From: Candidatus Aenigmatarchaeota archaeon | GTDB lineage: Archaea > Aenigmatarchaeota > Aenigmatarchaeia > CG10238-14 > SCSR01 | Length of the DNA: 64,000 bases | Direction: 5' to 3' | Assembly: GCA_016187385.1 (NCBI GenBank) | Contig: JACPJU010000001.1 | Span: 463,144 to 527,143, forward strand | In this document: positions 51,663 through 59,516 of the stretch, in pieces | Numbering within the stretch: position 1 is the first letter of the stretch | Layout: each line of letters opens with the position of its first letter | Made by a program: the position numbers and the translations under genes | The notes under the pieces: generated by a model | The model's input: the letters and a program-made list of their open reading frames with translations, nothing else | What the model was told of the DNA's origin: nothing | The model's database searches: none

Positions 51663-52838
51663 ATGATATACAATCCCACTGAATTCAAAAAAAGAACTAC
51701 ATATTACGCATTTGGACCGGCAAGAGAATACCAAATTGATGATAATAGTCGTGTTCGTAGTCCGCATGTGACGAAAGGAAAATATATACAATTCTATATG
51801 AATGCAGCTTGGCCATCAGGCGAAACACCCCGTGACTATCAAATACGTGTGAAAGAAACAACGGTGGTCCAACCATGCTCAGTTGATATATTACTGAAAG
51901 AATTTACAGATAAGGACGGTATAAGATTGGATTTTCCAATAGTTGTTCCTCCGTCAGATGAAATTGTAGGTCATTCTCACATCGGTTATATAAATCCGGA
52001 TTTTGGGGGTACCGTTCAGGACGATTATTATACACCGGGATCCATAGTTTGTGTAGAAACTCGAAGCAGTGTAGCTAGAAAGGGTTTAGCTTGTACAGGA
52101 TTCTATACTGGTGAAGATCCAACAGTCTTTTTTGAAGATGAATGTAGAAATTTGAGTTTCGTGCTTAGAAATTATTCCCCTAATTCGATGGTTATATCTA
52201 AACCATTTTCACCCGTTCAAATATCTGTCACAGTAGATGGGGATGGTGTATTTGATTCTCGCAACCCGTTCAGATTGTTTAGAAATGGTCAAGACGTTAC
52301 CGAAGAAAATCTTGTAAAAATCGGTAATTTTGTTGCTTACAAAGTTCATCTGTCTGAAGAAGCAGCATATCCAATGAGGGTCGATGAACCAGTCGATGTA
52401 ACTGGTAATGATACCGAAAAAATAGTAGAAAGAATTAGAGTAACCGAATTACAAAGATATAATCCAGATTTTTGTTTGACGTTAACAGATGAAGAGGTTC
52501 ATACAAACGGCTGTCCGTCATACATGTACCCATTCCATTATCTAGACGCAGTAGAAAACGTCAAATTTTTAGAAGACACATCACTTTTATCTAGATTCTT
52601 CAAAGAATTATTCTCTGACTCCAAGTATTTACCTGTAACTGCAAATGCTGGTTTAATCAATCCTGGTACTCACGGTAAAGTAGTGTGCGAGAATATAACG
52701 AAAGGAAGGGATATTAAAAAATATTTCAATCCACATGAACCGTTCGCATTAATTATTCCAGTGCCCTTTTATGGTGGTGGCATAGACAACGATACTTACA
52801 AAGGTTTACACCATAATCAGCAAAGGATAACATTCTAA
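51663..52838 (+). CDS. bimodular dCTP deaminase/dUTPase-like protein
   Basis: 391 residues. Two trimeric-dUTPase-like modules are visible: the first with PGSIVCVETRSSVARKGLA (RSS.AR.GL at 134-142) and a trailing FVLRNYSP strand, the second with NAGLINPGTHGKVVCENI (about 326-343). This matches the long, duplicated dCTP deaminase family known mainly from bacteria. Would limit dCTP/dUTP or make dUMP. Lies antisense within the rpl37ae-rpoP-pcc1-pfdB group, with A/T-rich codons. Activity not certain, since the second module diverges. Confidence 0.6.
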   Translation: MIYNPTEFKKRTTYYAFGPAREYQIDDNSRVRSPHVTKGKYIQFYMNAAWPSGETPRDYQIRVKETTVVQPCSVDILLKEFTDKDGIRLDFPIVVPPSDEIVGHSHIGYINPDFGGTVQDDYYTPGSIVCVETRSSVARKGLACTGFYTGEDPTVFFEDECRNLSFVLRNYSPNSMVISKPFSPVQISVTVDGDGVFDSRNPFRLFRNGQDVTEENLVKIGNFVAYKVHLSEEAAYPMRVDEPVDVTGNDTEKIVERIRVTELQRYNPDFCLTLTDEEVHTNGCPSYMYPFHYLDAVENVKFLEDTSLLSRFFKELFSDSKYLPVTANAGLINPGTHGKVVCENITKGRDIKKYFNPHEPFALIIPVPFYGGGIDNDTYKGLHHNQQRITF

Positions 52839-52843
52839 ATTAA

Positions 52844-52972
52844 TTACCTTGCAAGAACTCTCTTCACGACAGGCGCTCTCAATTTAACGAAAACCCTCTG
52901 CCCGCAATATGGGCACCTTATGCGATCTTCCAATTTTGCTACAGTCTTTTTACAATTCGTGCATCTGTACAT
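52844..52972 (-). CDS. rpoP: DNA-directed RNA polymerase subunit P (Rpo12)
   Basis: 42 residues: MYRCTNCKKT with a first CxxC, RCPYCGQRV with the second, then VKLRAPVVKRVLAR. This is the zinc-ribbon Rpb12 homologue of archaeal RNA polymerase. The ATG follows the rpl37ae stop with no gap (TAG then ATG). Confidence 0.9.
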   Translation of the reverse strand: MYRCTNCKKTVAKLEDRIRCPYCGQRVFVKLRAPVVKRVLAR

Positions 52973-53191
52973 CTATGACCCCCTCGGATAGTAAGCCTGT
53001 CCGGTAAACTTATTATTGCACTTTTTACAGTAAAATATACCTTTCGAAAGCCTTTCAACATAAGGCAGATCGCATCTCGGACATACATGCCTTTTCTTCT
53101 GTATCTTTTCGATGTCCCTGACCAGGTCCCTGACTTTCTTCCCGTATCTTGGACCGAATCTTCCTGCCGAGCCAACTTTTTTTGTATGCAT
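52973..53191 (-). CDS. rpl37ae: 50S ribosomal protein L37ae
   Basis: 72 residues. GSAGRFGPRYGKKVRDLV at the start and a zinc ribbon CPRC...CKKC with FTGQAYYP. The frame from 53199 in another phase is only an alternative reading. Adjacent to rpoP downstream and PDCD5 upstream. Confidence 0.93.
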   Translation of the reverse strand: MHTKKVGSAGRFGPRYGKKVRDLVRDIEKIQKKRHVCPRCDLPYVERLSKGIFYCKKCNNKFTGQAYYPRGS

Positions 53192-53195
53192 AAAA

Positions 53196-53447
53196 TCACC
53201 TTAAAATCCTGAACTTTTGTTTCGTCGCTATCTGCTCAAGTATCATCTTCAACTGCTCGTCTGTGATCGCCTTGCCTATCTTCCCTGTTTGGTAAAGCTG
53301 AACTAAATATAATTCCAATTGGTTTGCTATCTCAGGCTTGACAAGTTTTATCCTTCCCAGCCTTTCAGTGGCTTCCTTGGACAGGACTTTCTTCAAAACC
53401 ATCTTCTTCATTACTTCCAGTTTCTGCATCTCTTCTGCTTCGTTCAT
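53196..53447 (-). CDS. PDCD5-family DNA-binding protein
   Basis: 83 residues, helical: [45 protein letters not shown] is the core of the archaeal/eukaryal PDCD5 family. Binds double-stranded DNA in studied archaea; role unclear. ATGA overlap with rps19e. Confidence 0.88.
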   Translation of the reverse strand: MNEAEEMQKLEVMKKMVLKKVLSKEATERLGRIKLVKPEIANQLELYLVQLYQTGKIGKAITDEQLKMILEQIATKQKFRILR

Positions 53448-53857
53448 TTGCTCACATCGTATGCTATCTTGTCCAACAGTTTCCTGCCTTTCGGACTCAG
53501 ATTCCTGCCTTTCTTGCTCTTATCAACCAGCCCGGCAGATTCCAGCTGCTGCAATATCTTTCTGATTATGCTCCCAGATGACTTTCTAAAGTGTGCAGGC
53601 TTGTGACCGCGTCTCTCCTTCCCGCCAAAATAACTTCTCAATTTCTCAATGCCCACAGGGCCATCAAGATAAAGCCTTCTCAGGACAGAAGCACTTCTAA
53701 TATACCAGAAATCCTCCTGTGCAGGTATCCTTTCCTTATGGACGCCAGACTTGACAAAACTGATCCATACTGGCGGATTGATTTCTTTGACCTTCTTCAG
53801 TTCTTCCTTTAGCACCGCGTTGAATTTCTGTGCATCCACATCTTTTGGCGAAATCAT
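53444..53857 (-). CDS. rps19e: 30S ribosomal protein S19e
   Basis: 137 residues. The family blocks are [42 protein letters not shown] and [13 protein letters not shown]. Winged-helix-type small-subunit protein. Overlaps the PDCD5 gene by 4 nt. Confidence 0.95.
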   Translation of the reverse strand: MISPKDVDAQKFNAVLKEELKKVKEINPPVWISFVKSGVHKERIPAQEDFWYIRSASVLRRLYLDGPVGIEKLRSYFGGKERRGHKPAHFRKSSGSIIRKILQQLESAGLVDKSKKGRNLSPKGRKLLDKIAYDVSK

Positions 53858-53893
53858 ACTATATCCTTTGGAATTGTAAGATTTTTAATATTA

Positions 53894-54205
53894 TCATTTG
53901 TACGGATAGCGAGAGACCTTATTGCAATTCAGGCATATCACATTAATGGTTCTGGTGTTCTTGTCCAGTCTGACTTTGCTGGTTACACTGGATTTCAGCA
54001 GGGTGTTGCAGTTTTTGCAGAATTTCCTTTTATCTTCTTTTGGGAATCTTACATTGTATCTCAGACCTATCTTTCTGGCCAATTCCACATACCTCCTGCT
54101 TCTTTGAGGATGTTCTTTGAATTCCCTTTCAGCCAGCGAGAATAGAATTTCTATCCTTTCTTTTGCGATTTTTGTCTGCCATTCTGGTTTTTGCGATCTT
54201 CTCAT
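53894..54205 (-). CDS. rnp4: RNase P protein component 4 (Rpp21/Rnp4)
   Basis: 103 residues from the ATG at 54205: an N-terminal helical region (KERIEILFSLAEREFKEHPQRSRRYVELARKIG), then KRKFCKNCNTLL and ICLNCNKVSRYPY forming the zinc ribbon. The longer frame would run into the tRNA-Pro gene. Third of the RNase P proteins in this window; rnp2 and rnp3 are at 40-41 kb. Confidence 0.88.
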   Translation of the reverse strand: MRRSQKPEWQTKIAKERIEILFSLAEREFKEHPQRSRRYVELARKIGLRYNVRFPKEDKRKFCKNCNTLLKSSVTSKVRLDKNTRTINVICLNCNKVSRYPYK

Positions 54206-54236
54206 TAAATTACTTTTTGTTTTTAGAAAATTAAAG

Positions 54237-54338
54237 TGGGGTCGCTGGGATTTGAACCCAGAGCCTCCAGCGCCCAAGGCTGGTGTCATACCAAGTTAGA
54301 CCACAAATGAGGTATTAATCCCCTCTGTTTACAACCCC
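54237..54338 (-). tRNA. tRNA-Pro (anticodon TGG) with intron-like insert after the 5' acceptor strand
   Basis: Minus strand. The 3' two-thirds is a normal tRNA-Pro: D-arm around GTCTAACTTGGTATGAC, anticodon stem CCAGC/GCTGG with loop CTTGGGC (anticodon TGG), T-arm CTGGGTTCAAATCCCAG, then CGACCCC and discriminator A. The bases directly before the D-arm do not pair with CGACCCC, but GGGGTTG does (one G-U), and it lies 28 nt further upstream (54332-54338). A 28-nt insert thus separates positions 7 and 8. The insert carries GAGG/CCTC and AAA/TTT pairing, a relaxed splice motif. G1 is also the last base of the upstream ORF's stop codon. Confidence 0.8.
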
Positions 54339-55123
54339 TACATACCAATATATTCTCCTATAGTTTCCCTTAGTTGTGTAAGGTTATCATCTTCTATAAC
54401 TTGAATAAAGTTCTTGGGTATTTTAACGTTTTTTAATATGGGATCCCTCATTCTTTTGGGCATGACTATAATAACTTTCTTTTTGAGTTTGTTATAATCT
54501 TTTAGTTTTCTATTCAACGAGATGAAATAATTCTTAGAAACCAATCCACATCTTTCTATTAAAAAACCCCTGATTTTAAAATCCGGAAAATAATTCCTTC
54601 CATTTATTTCCAATTTAGGTTCATAGACATACGGAATCTTATTTTCATTAAAATATTTTGCTAGTTCATATTCAGATTTTGTAAACATCTTTTCTCCTTT
54701 GGGACCTATGAATCGCCTTCTACCGATATTTCTGAAACCAATTTCCCAATTTTTAATCGGTCCCAATTTAATGTTATTTGCGCCACCAACTTTACATTTT
54801 TCAATCCACTTATTCCTATAACTTACATCATTTTTTAGTTTTTTTCTGATCGTTTTCAACGCTAATTTCCATCCTTTTTTAGAACCCCAGTTATCATCTC
54901 GTTTATCAACGATAAAATTCTCAAACTTCTTTAATTCTGGAAATTCGCTTATCATTTGTTCGAATATATACGACGATAAAGTAAATTCTCCATCTCTCAA
55001 GTGTCTCGTAGTTCTCCAATCTATATTAAAAGTTTTAGACAATGCTCTCCATGTGCAATTTTTTAGATTTTTGTACTCATTGAAAAGTTCATATTGTTTC
55101 TTCTTCGAAAATACAATTCTCAT
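54338..55123 (-). CDS. HTH plus PD-(D/E)xK-like nuclease candidate between two tRNA-Pro genes
   Basis: 261 residues. The N-terminal NCTWRALSKTFNIDWRTTRHLRDG (about 22-45) resembles the HTH found in the LAGLIDADG proteins of this window. The C-terminal half has YEPKLEINGRNYFPDFKIRG then FLIERCG and a strand KKKVIIVMPKRM, an order that recalls PD-(D/E)xK nucleases (PDF, then E), although the lysine of ExK is not obvious. Basic protein, A/T-rich. TATA-like CTTTAAATAAG about 25 nt before the ATG. Its TAG stop shares a G with the first base of tRNA-Pro(TGG). Probably a homing-type mobile gene. Confidence 0.5.
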   Translation of the reverse strand: MRIVFSKKKQYELFNEYKNLKNCTWRALSKTFNIDWRTTRHLRDGEFTLSSYIFEQMISEFPELKKFENFIVDKRDDNWGSKKGWKLALKTIRKKLKNDVSYRNKWIEKCKVGGANNIKLGPIKNWEIGFRNIGRRRFIGPKGEKMFTKSEYELAKYFNENKIPYVYEPKLEINGRNYFPDFKIRGFLIERCGLVSKNYFISLNRKLKDYNKLKKKVIIVMPKRMRDPILKNVKIPKNFIQVIEDDNLTQLRETIGEYIGM

Positions 55124-55183
55124 TAGAATATTTACTTAATTTACTTATTTAAAGCTTTGTTGAACCCCCAATATAAAATTATA

Positions 55184-55258
55184 TGGGGAGAGTGGGATTT
55201 GAACCCACGTGTTACCCACCCCAAGGGTAAATCTTAGACCAAGCTGGATGATCTCCCC
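55184..55258 (-). tRNA. tRNA-Pro (anticodon GGG)
   Basis: Minus strand. Acceptor GGGGAGA/TCTCCCC with discriminator A, D-arm with CCAGCTTGGTCTAAG, anticodon stem TACCC/GGGTA and loop TTGGGGT (anticodon GGG), T-arm GTGGGTTCAAATCCCAC. 75 nt, no intron, CCA not encoded. Divergent from herA. Confidence 0.93.
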
Positions 55259-55298
55259 AACAAGAACAATATTTGATTTGAAGTTAAATTGTTTATAT

Positions 55299-56564
55299 AT
55301 GCCTTACGAAACTGTTGTCGGCAGGACAAGGGACGACTTGGAAAAGTTCCGCACGAATGTAGCAGGATATCTAGGCAAGCACATAGTCGGTACCGGCGAG
55401 GACGCGCATCTGACAACCAAAGTTCTCCTTGATTTGCTGAAGCCGCATGTGATGCTGATATGCGGAAAGAGAGGGAGTGGAAAGTCATATTCTGCGGCGG
55501 TTGTCATAGAAGAATTCCTTTCCCTGCCTGAAGAAACAAGACAGAAAATGGCGTTTGTCGTTTTCGATCCTGTCGGCATCTACTGGAGCATGAAATTCCC
55601 GAATGATACCCAGACAAAACTTCTGACCGAATGGGAAATGGAATCCAAAGGTTTTGAGAATGTAAAAGTCTACGTTCCTGAAAAGCAGTTGACAGAATAT
55701 GAAGAAGCGGAGATTCCAGTTGACGGAACGATTTCCATAGCATTGAGCGAATTGACTGCTGAGGATTTGATTCTCGCGTTTGGTTTGGAAAGAACAAGCG
55801 AGCTTGCCGTGACTTTGGAAAAGAATTTCAATTCATTAGTGGAATCTGGAAATAAGTTCGGCGTGGATGATTTGGTTGATTCTATTGCGAGCGATGTGAA
55901 GGCTAGGAAAGAAACAAAAGACGCATTAACGAGTCTGTTGACTGTGCTGTCTCAATGGGGCGTGATTAAAAAAGAAGGAGTTAAGATAACAGACCTGATA
56001 AAACCCGGACAAGTGATAGTTTTTGATTTTTCAAGATTAAAGTCGCAGGAAATCAGGACATTAATCACAGGTCTGATGACAAGGGAGATATTGTATCAGA
56101 GAATTCTGTCAAGGAAGGAAGAAGAATTGTCGAAAATCACCGGCGGAAATGCAAAAACAACATTCCCGATTACGTGGTTGGTTTTTGAAGAAGCACATGG
56201 ATTTGTACCAAACGATAGGGATGTTAGTTCTAGTGCTGATATAAAAAAAGTAGCAAAGGAAGGCAGAGAACCTGGAGTGGGATTAATAACAATTACGCAA
56301 CAACCGAATAAAATACACCCAGATGTTTTAAGTCAATCAGATATAGTCATATCGTTCAGATTAACTAGTAAAGATGATTTAGAAGCACTTCACAGGGTAT
56401 ATCAAACGTATATGCCAGAAGAACTCGAAAAACTTATCAATAAATTACCTCGACACTTAATAGGTAGTGCAATCATTTTAGATGACGCACTTGAAAAGGT
56501 CTTTTCGGTTAATATAAGGCCTAGAATTTCTTGGCATAGCGGCGGGACTGCACAAATTAGTTGA
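55299..56564 (+). CDS. herA: HerA-family DNA-translocating ATPase
   Basis: 421 residues from the ATG at 55299 (the longer frame crosses the tRNA). Walker A GKRGSGKS at about 56-63, Walker B LVFEEAH near 296, then an arginine-finger style ITQQPNKIHPDVLSQSD segment. HerA works with NurA and Mre11-Rad50 in DNA end resection; no nurA is adjacent. From about 56210 to the end the codons shift to AAA, TTA and ATA, unlike the first two thirds, which suggests a mosaic gene. Confidence 0.85.
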   Translation: MPYETVVGRTRDDLEKFRTNVAGYLGKHIVGTGEDAHLTTKVLLDLLKPHVMLICGKRGSGKSYSAAVVIEEFLSLPEETRQKMAFVVFDPVGIYWSMKFPNDTQTKLLTEWEMESKGFENVKVYVPEKQLTEYEEAEIPVDGTISIALSELTAEDLILAFGLERTSELAVTLEKNFNSLVESGNKFGVDDLVDSIASDVKARKETKDALTSLLTVLSQWGVIKKEGVKITDLIKPGQVIVFDFSRLKSQEIRTLITGLMTREILYQRILSRKEEELSKITGGNAKTTFPITWLVFEEAHGFVPNDRDVSSSADIKKVAKEGREPGVGLITITQQPNKIHPDVLSQSDIVISFRLTSKDDLEALHRVYQTYMPEELEKLINKLPRHLIGSAIILDDALEKVFSVNIRPRISWHSGGTAQIS

Positions 56565-56568
56565 AATA

Positions 56569-58143
56569 CTAATTCAAAATCTTAGTCACAGTTCCTATAC
56601 CTTTCGTCTTTCCTTCCCTGAAAACAAACCTGTCCCCCTCTTCCAGATAATGCGGCGAATATTTGAAAGTGAATTTGACCTTACCATTCTCACCCGATTT
56701 CAGATAGTCCTTGCCAGCCAGTTCTATCCTCGCAGATTCACCAACTGTAAACAAATGAAGGACAGGCTCGTATCCGTTCGTTATTCTTGTAGGATGAGTA
56801 AGAACAAGTATGTCGGCCTCGAAGCTTTTTACTGGCTTGGGGTTCAAACCATCTTCGCAGAGAATCATCCCTCTCTTGACATTGTCAGAATTGATCCCCC
56901 TCAATGCAATGCCAACAACAAATCCAGTGTCAGCCTCCGCTATCCTGTGATAATGCATTTCAATGCTCGCAGCTTTGACTCTCTTCATTTTGCCGGTTTC
57001 ATCCGGGCCGAGAATCAAATCTTTTCCAGCCTGCAATCTTCCCTGCTTGATAGTTCCGGAAACAACAGTACCAACTCCGGAAACATTGTATATCTTATCG
57101 ATGAACATCAGGAACGGCTTGTCCAAATTTCTCTTCCTTTCAGGCAAAGCCATCAAAAATTCGTTCAAAATATCATAGCCTTCCAACGTCACGGCTGAAG
57201 TTTTAATTATCGGAACGATGGTATCAAGCTTGTCAATCACAACATTCAAATCATTCTCATCCTTCACCAAATAAGGAATTTTTCCTATATGTTTTAACAG
57301 TTCTTCTATCTGTAGTTTGGTTTCTTCTATTTTTTTCTTGCCGATTCTGTCTATTTTGGTTATGCAAACGACTACAGGTATATTGATAGCCAATAATAGT
57401 CCAAGATGTTCCTTCGTCATCGGCATAACTCCGTCATCCGCAGCTACAACAAGTAGCCCATAATCTACATCCTGCCCTACTGCTCCTCGTATCGCAGTGC
57501 GCAAAAAATTTTCATGCCCCGGTATGTCGACAAAACTAACGAGCTTTTCAGCCTGTTCCATAACTCTGCTTCTTTCCTTTTTATCCAAGGGATTTTTCAG
57601 ATATATTGGCCGACTATTTTTGAATCCTAATAATGCATAATGTAAATCGGCAGAAAGATTTCTCTCTATCTCGTGAGGTAACGTATCCAAAAAGAGCCAG
57701 TTATCATGTCCCAAGTCCTGTTTCCCTGTCATTAAAGTGCCGATTAGCGTTGATTTACCATGATTCACGTTTCCGGATGTGGTCACAATAATGTGTGATT
57801 TGAAACCATTTGTAGTAACTTTGCTAATTATAACTTTCCCGATTAAAGTTCCGTTGTCAGAAAACCTTTCAACTTTACCAATTCTCGCATTGTTTTCAGA
57901 GGCCACAACTTTCAATACGTTCAAAGTCTCCTCGAATTCCAATTCATTCAAGCCTTTTGTCTTTCCGTCATCATCTACACCGATTACATAAATAGCAGTG
58001 TTTTTACCAATTTCCAACAGGTATTTCATCTGAGCCGCTAAATGTTGTTTTTTGTTATCCTTCAGGTGAGTTTCAGGACTAAGCTTTTCCTTAAATTCTA
58101 TGTTTTTATTTTCTCGTTTTGGGACTGTGAACTTGTCTGCCAT
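56569..58143 (-). CDS. GTPBP1-like translational GTPase (EF-1A related)
   Basis: 524 residues. About 115 N-terminal residues are followed by a GTPase domain: G1 GNVNHGKS (124-131), G3 DIPGHE (206-211), G4 TKID (262-265), G5 near KTSAV. Two beta-barrel domains then end with FREGKTKGIGTVTKIL, as in EF-1A/GTPBP1. GTPBP1/2 relatives act in mRNA turnover and ribosome rescue in eukaryotes; the archaeal role is unknown. Overlaps the upstream LAGLIDADG gene by 46 nt. Confidence 0.82.
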   Translation of the reverse strand: MADKFTVPKRENKNIEFKEKLSPETHLKDNKKQHLAAQMKYLLEIGKNTAIYVIGVDDDGKTKGLNELEFEETLNVLKVVASENNARIGKVERFSDNGTLIGKVIISKVTTNGFKSHIIVTTSGNVNHGKSTLIGTLMTGKQDLGHDNWLFLDTLPHEIERNLSADLHYALLGFKNSRPIYLKNPLDKKERSRVMEQAEKLVSFVDIPGHENFLRTAIRGAVGQDVDYGLLVVAADDGVMPMTKEHLGLLLAINIPVVVCITKIDRIGKKKIEETKLQIEELLKHIGKIPYLVKDENDLNVVIDKLDTIVPIIKTSAVTLEGYDILNEFLMALPERKRNLDKPFLMFIDKIYNVSGVGTVVSGTIKQGRLQAGKDLILGPDETGKMKRVKAASIEMHYHRIAEADTGFVVGIALRGINSDNVKRGMILCEDGLNPKPVKSFEADILVLTHPTRITNGYEPVLHLFTVGESARIELAGKDYLKSGENGKVKFTFKYSPHYLEEGDRFVFREGKTKGIGTVTKILN

Positions 58144-59237
58144 AGGAATGCACTTTCTTTTCCTTCCCTAGTTTTAGATGGTCTACATACTATATTTAAC
58201 TTTTCCAATTCCACCAGATGTTCGAATACGGTATCAAATTTTACATTTAACATCCTTGACAATTCTTTTATTGTATGCGGTTTTTCTAAAGTTTTAATAA
58301 TAAATGCTTTTGTTTCCCCGTTCCTTTTCTTCTTCCATGGACGCATCACGCGTTTGATATTAAATTCCAAATCTGCCATTTTCTGCGGATGGTCGAATCC
58401 GATTTCTTTGTGGAACAAACCAAACGCTCTTCCTTGGACACGGAAATTAAAAGCTCTCGGTACCGGCTTTATCTCACTTATATCTTCACTGGTCAAACCC
58501 TCACCTTCGAATACCCTAAACAGGAGTTCCCTCAATTGTTTTAATAAAATCAAATTAGCCATTCTTATATCAATCCTGCTGTCTCCTACAGTCGCCTCAT
58601 CATCAAAAAGGGCTTTTATAAATTCTTTGGCAAGTCGCTTGTCAAGAGACCAAATTAATTTCGGCACCCTTCCTGTGAAAGTTCCGAAATCTGTTTTAAA
58701 TACTGTTAATATAGAGGTAACTATTGCAGGAAATCTAACACCGAATCTTCTACGCTTAACAGGAACATTACCAAAAACGGACAAATCCTTTTCAAATCTA
58801 TCTAACAGTGTGTCTTCTGTATTTTTAAATTCTCCTTGGTCGTTTAACGGTGCAAACCCGTCGCCGAGTAAATGACCTAAAATTCTAACGAGTCTTTCAT
58901 CTACTTTAATAGGCAAACTGACATTTGAAATAAACTTTTTACTACCTACCGACTTTAGCGCTACAACATCTTTTTGCACAGATTCTTCATCCAACTCAAT
59001 TAGTTTCAGGATAGCTCTTAGCTTCGACAAAGGCACAAATCTTTTAGTATACTTACTTTGTTTGGCATTTCTCCAGTCTGTAAATCCTGCAGTACTTATG
59101 CCTAGCCTACAAAGTTTATTCAAACCCCCAGCTTTAGAAACCGCCTTATCAAAGATACGTTTTCTAGAACCGTCTCTAATAAAAACACGTACACCATCTG
59201 GTAGATTCCTTAGACTTATTTCAGATTCAGCAATCAT
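58098..59237 (-). CDS. stand-alone LAGLIDADG-family protein with terminal HTH domains (copy 2)
   Basis: 379 residues. N-terminal HTH-like segment with LNKLCRLGISTAGFTDWRN (about 39-57); LAGLIDADG motifs LVRILGHLLGDGF (116-128) and KEFIKALFDDEATV (about 214-227); then a C-terminal winged-helix (about 315-365: KTLEKPHTIKELSRMLNV, FDTVFEHLVELEKLNIV). That last domain is typical of transcription regulators and is absent from copy 1. Its 3' end overlaps the GTPBP1-like gene by 46 nt, so the two are expressed together. It could be a regulator that reuses a homing endonuclease fold. Confidence 0.78.
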   Translation of the reverse strand: MIAESEISLRNLPDGVRVFIRDGSRKRIFDKAVSKAGGLNKLCRLGISTAGFTDWRNAKQSKYTKRFVPLSKLRAILKLIELDEESVQKDVVALKSVGSKKFISNVSLPIKVDERLVRILGHLLGDGFAPLNDQGEFKNTEDTLLDRFEKDLSVFGNVPVKRRRFGVRFPAIVTSILTVFKTDFGTFTGRVPKLIWSLDKRLAKEFIKALFDDEATVGDSRIDIRMANLILLKQLRELLFRVFEGEGLTSEDISEIKPVPRAFNFRVQGRAFGLFHKEIGFDHPQKMADLEFNIKRVMRPWKKKRNGETKAFIIKTLEKPHTIKELSRMLNVKFDTVFEHLVELEKLNIVCRPSKTREGKESAFLWQTSSQSQNEKIKT

Positions 59238-59280
59238 TATATATCACTATGTATCAATCTATATAAATTAATTCTACTAC

Positions 59281-59306
59281 TATATAAAGCTATCGGAGGT
59301 TCATTT
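59281..59306 (-). promoter_or_regulatory. 26-bp conserved block upstream of LAGLIDADG gene, copy 2
   Basis: Minus strand AAATGAACCTCCGATA then GCTTTATATA, 25 of 26 bases equal to 39599-39624. The TATA-like CTTTATATA again lies 44 nt before the ATG. Further upstream ATATGT also matches copy 1 (ATATGTGGGAAATG versus ATATGTAAATG). Confidence 0.65.
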
Positions 59307-59421
59307 CCCACATATTCTCCGAAGGAGATAACTCAGAACCTTTATTGATTGCTGAAGACAGATTATGCATTGTTTCGTGTAGAAATTTTTTATCTTGTGA
59401 TTCTATATCATGGACACGTGT
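59290..59421 (-). pseudogene. possible gene remnant ending at the conserved block
   Basis: In the 279-nt gap between 59238 and 59516 one minus-strand frame stays open for 43 codons, reading DIESQDKKFLHETMHNL and ending SENMWEMNLR at a TAG inside the conserved block. It has no start codon at its 5' end. At the other LAGLIDADG locus the same block also contains the end of an ORF, so this may be a decayed gene tail. Besides this and the promoter block I see only a palindromic GACACGTGTC near 59413. Confidence 0.25.
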
Positions 59422-59516
59422 CTACGATATAAATGATTAATGGAAAAATGCCTTAGAAACTTTTGCTGGATTTTGGAAGTGGAAAATAGACATTTAAATC
59501 TCTTTCTCTCCTCTAA

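Noticed and set aside
51603-51791. N-terminal extension of pcc1
   Set aside because: It would overlap the divergent dCTP deaminase-like gene and its promoter, and has no similarity to Pcc1; the ATG at 51602 gives the family length.
57460-57500. CTGCCCTACTGCTCC in the GTPBP1-like gene as a third copy of the 25-nt repeat
   Set aside because: Similarity is partial and explained by the coding of RGAVGQD after the G3 motif.
58042-58875. 277-codon plus-strand ORF opposite the LAGLIDADG gene
   Set aside because: Composition is that of an antisense frame (Ser/Leu/Phe-rich); the opposite strand carries clear motifs.
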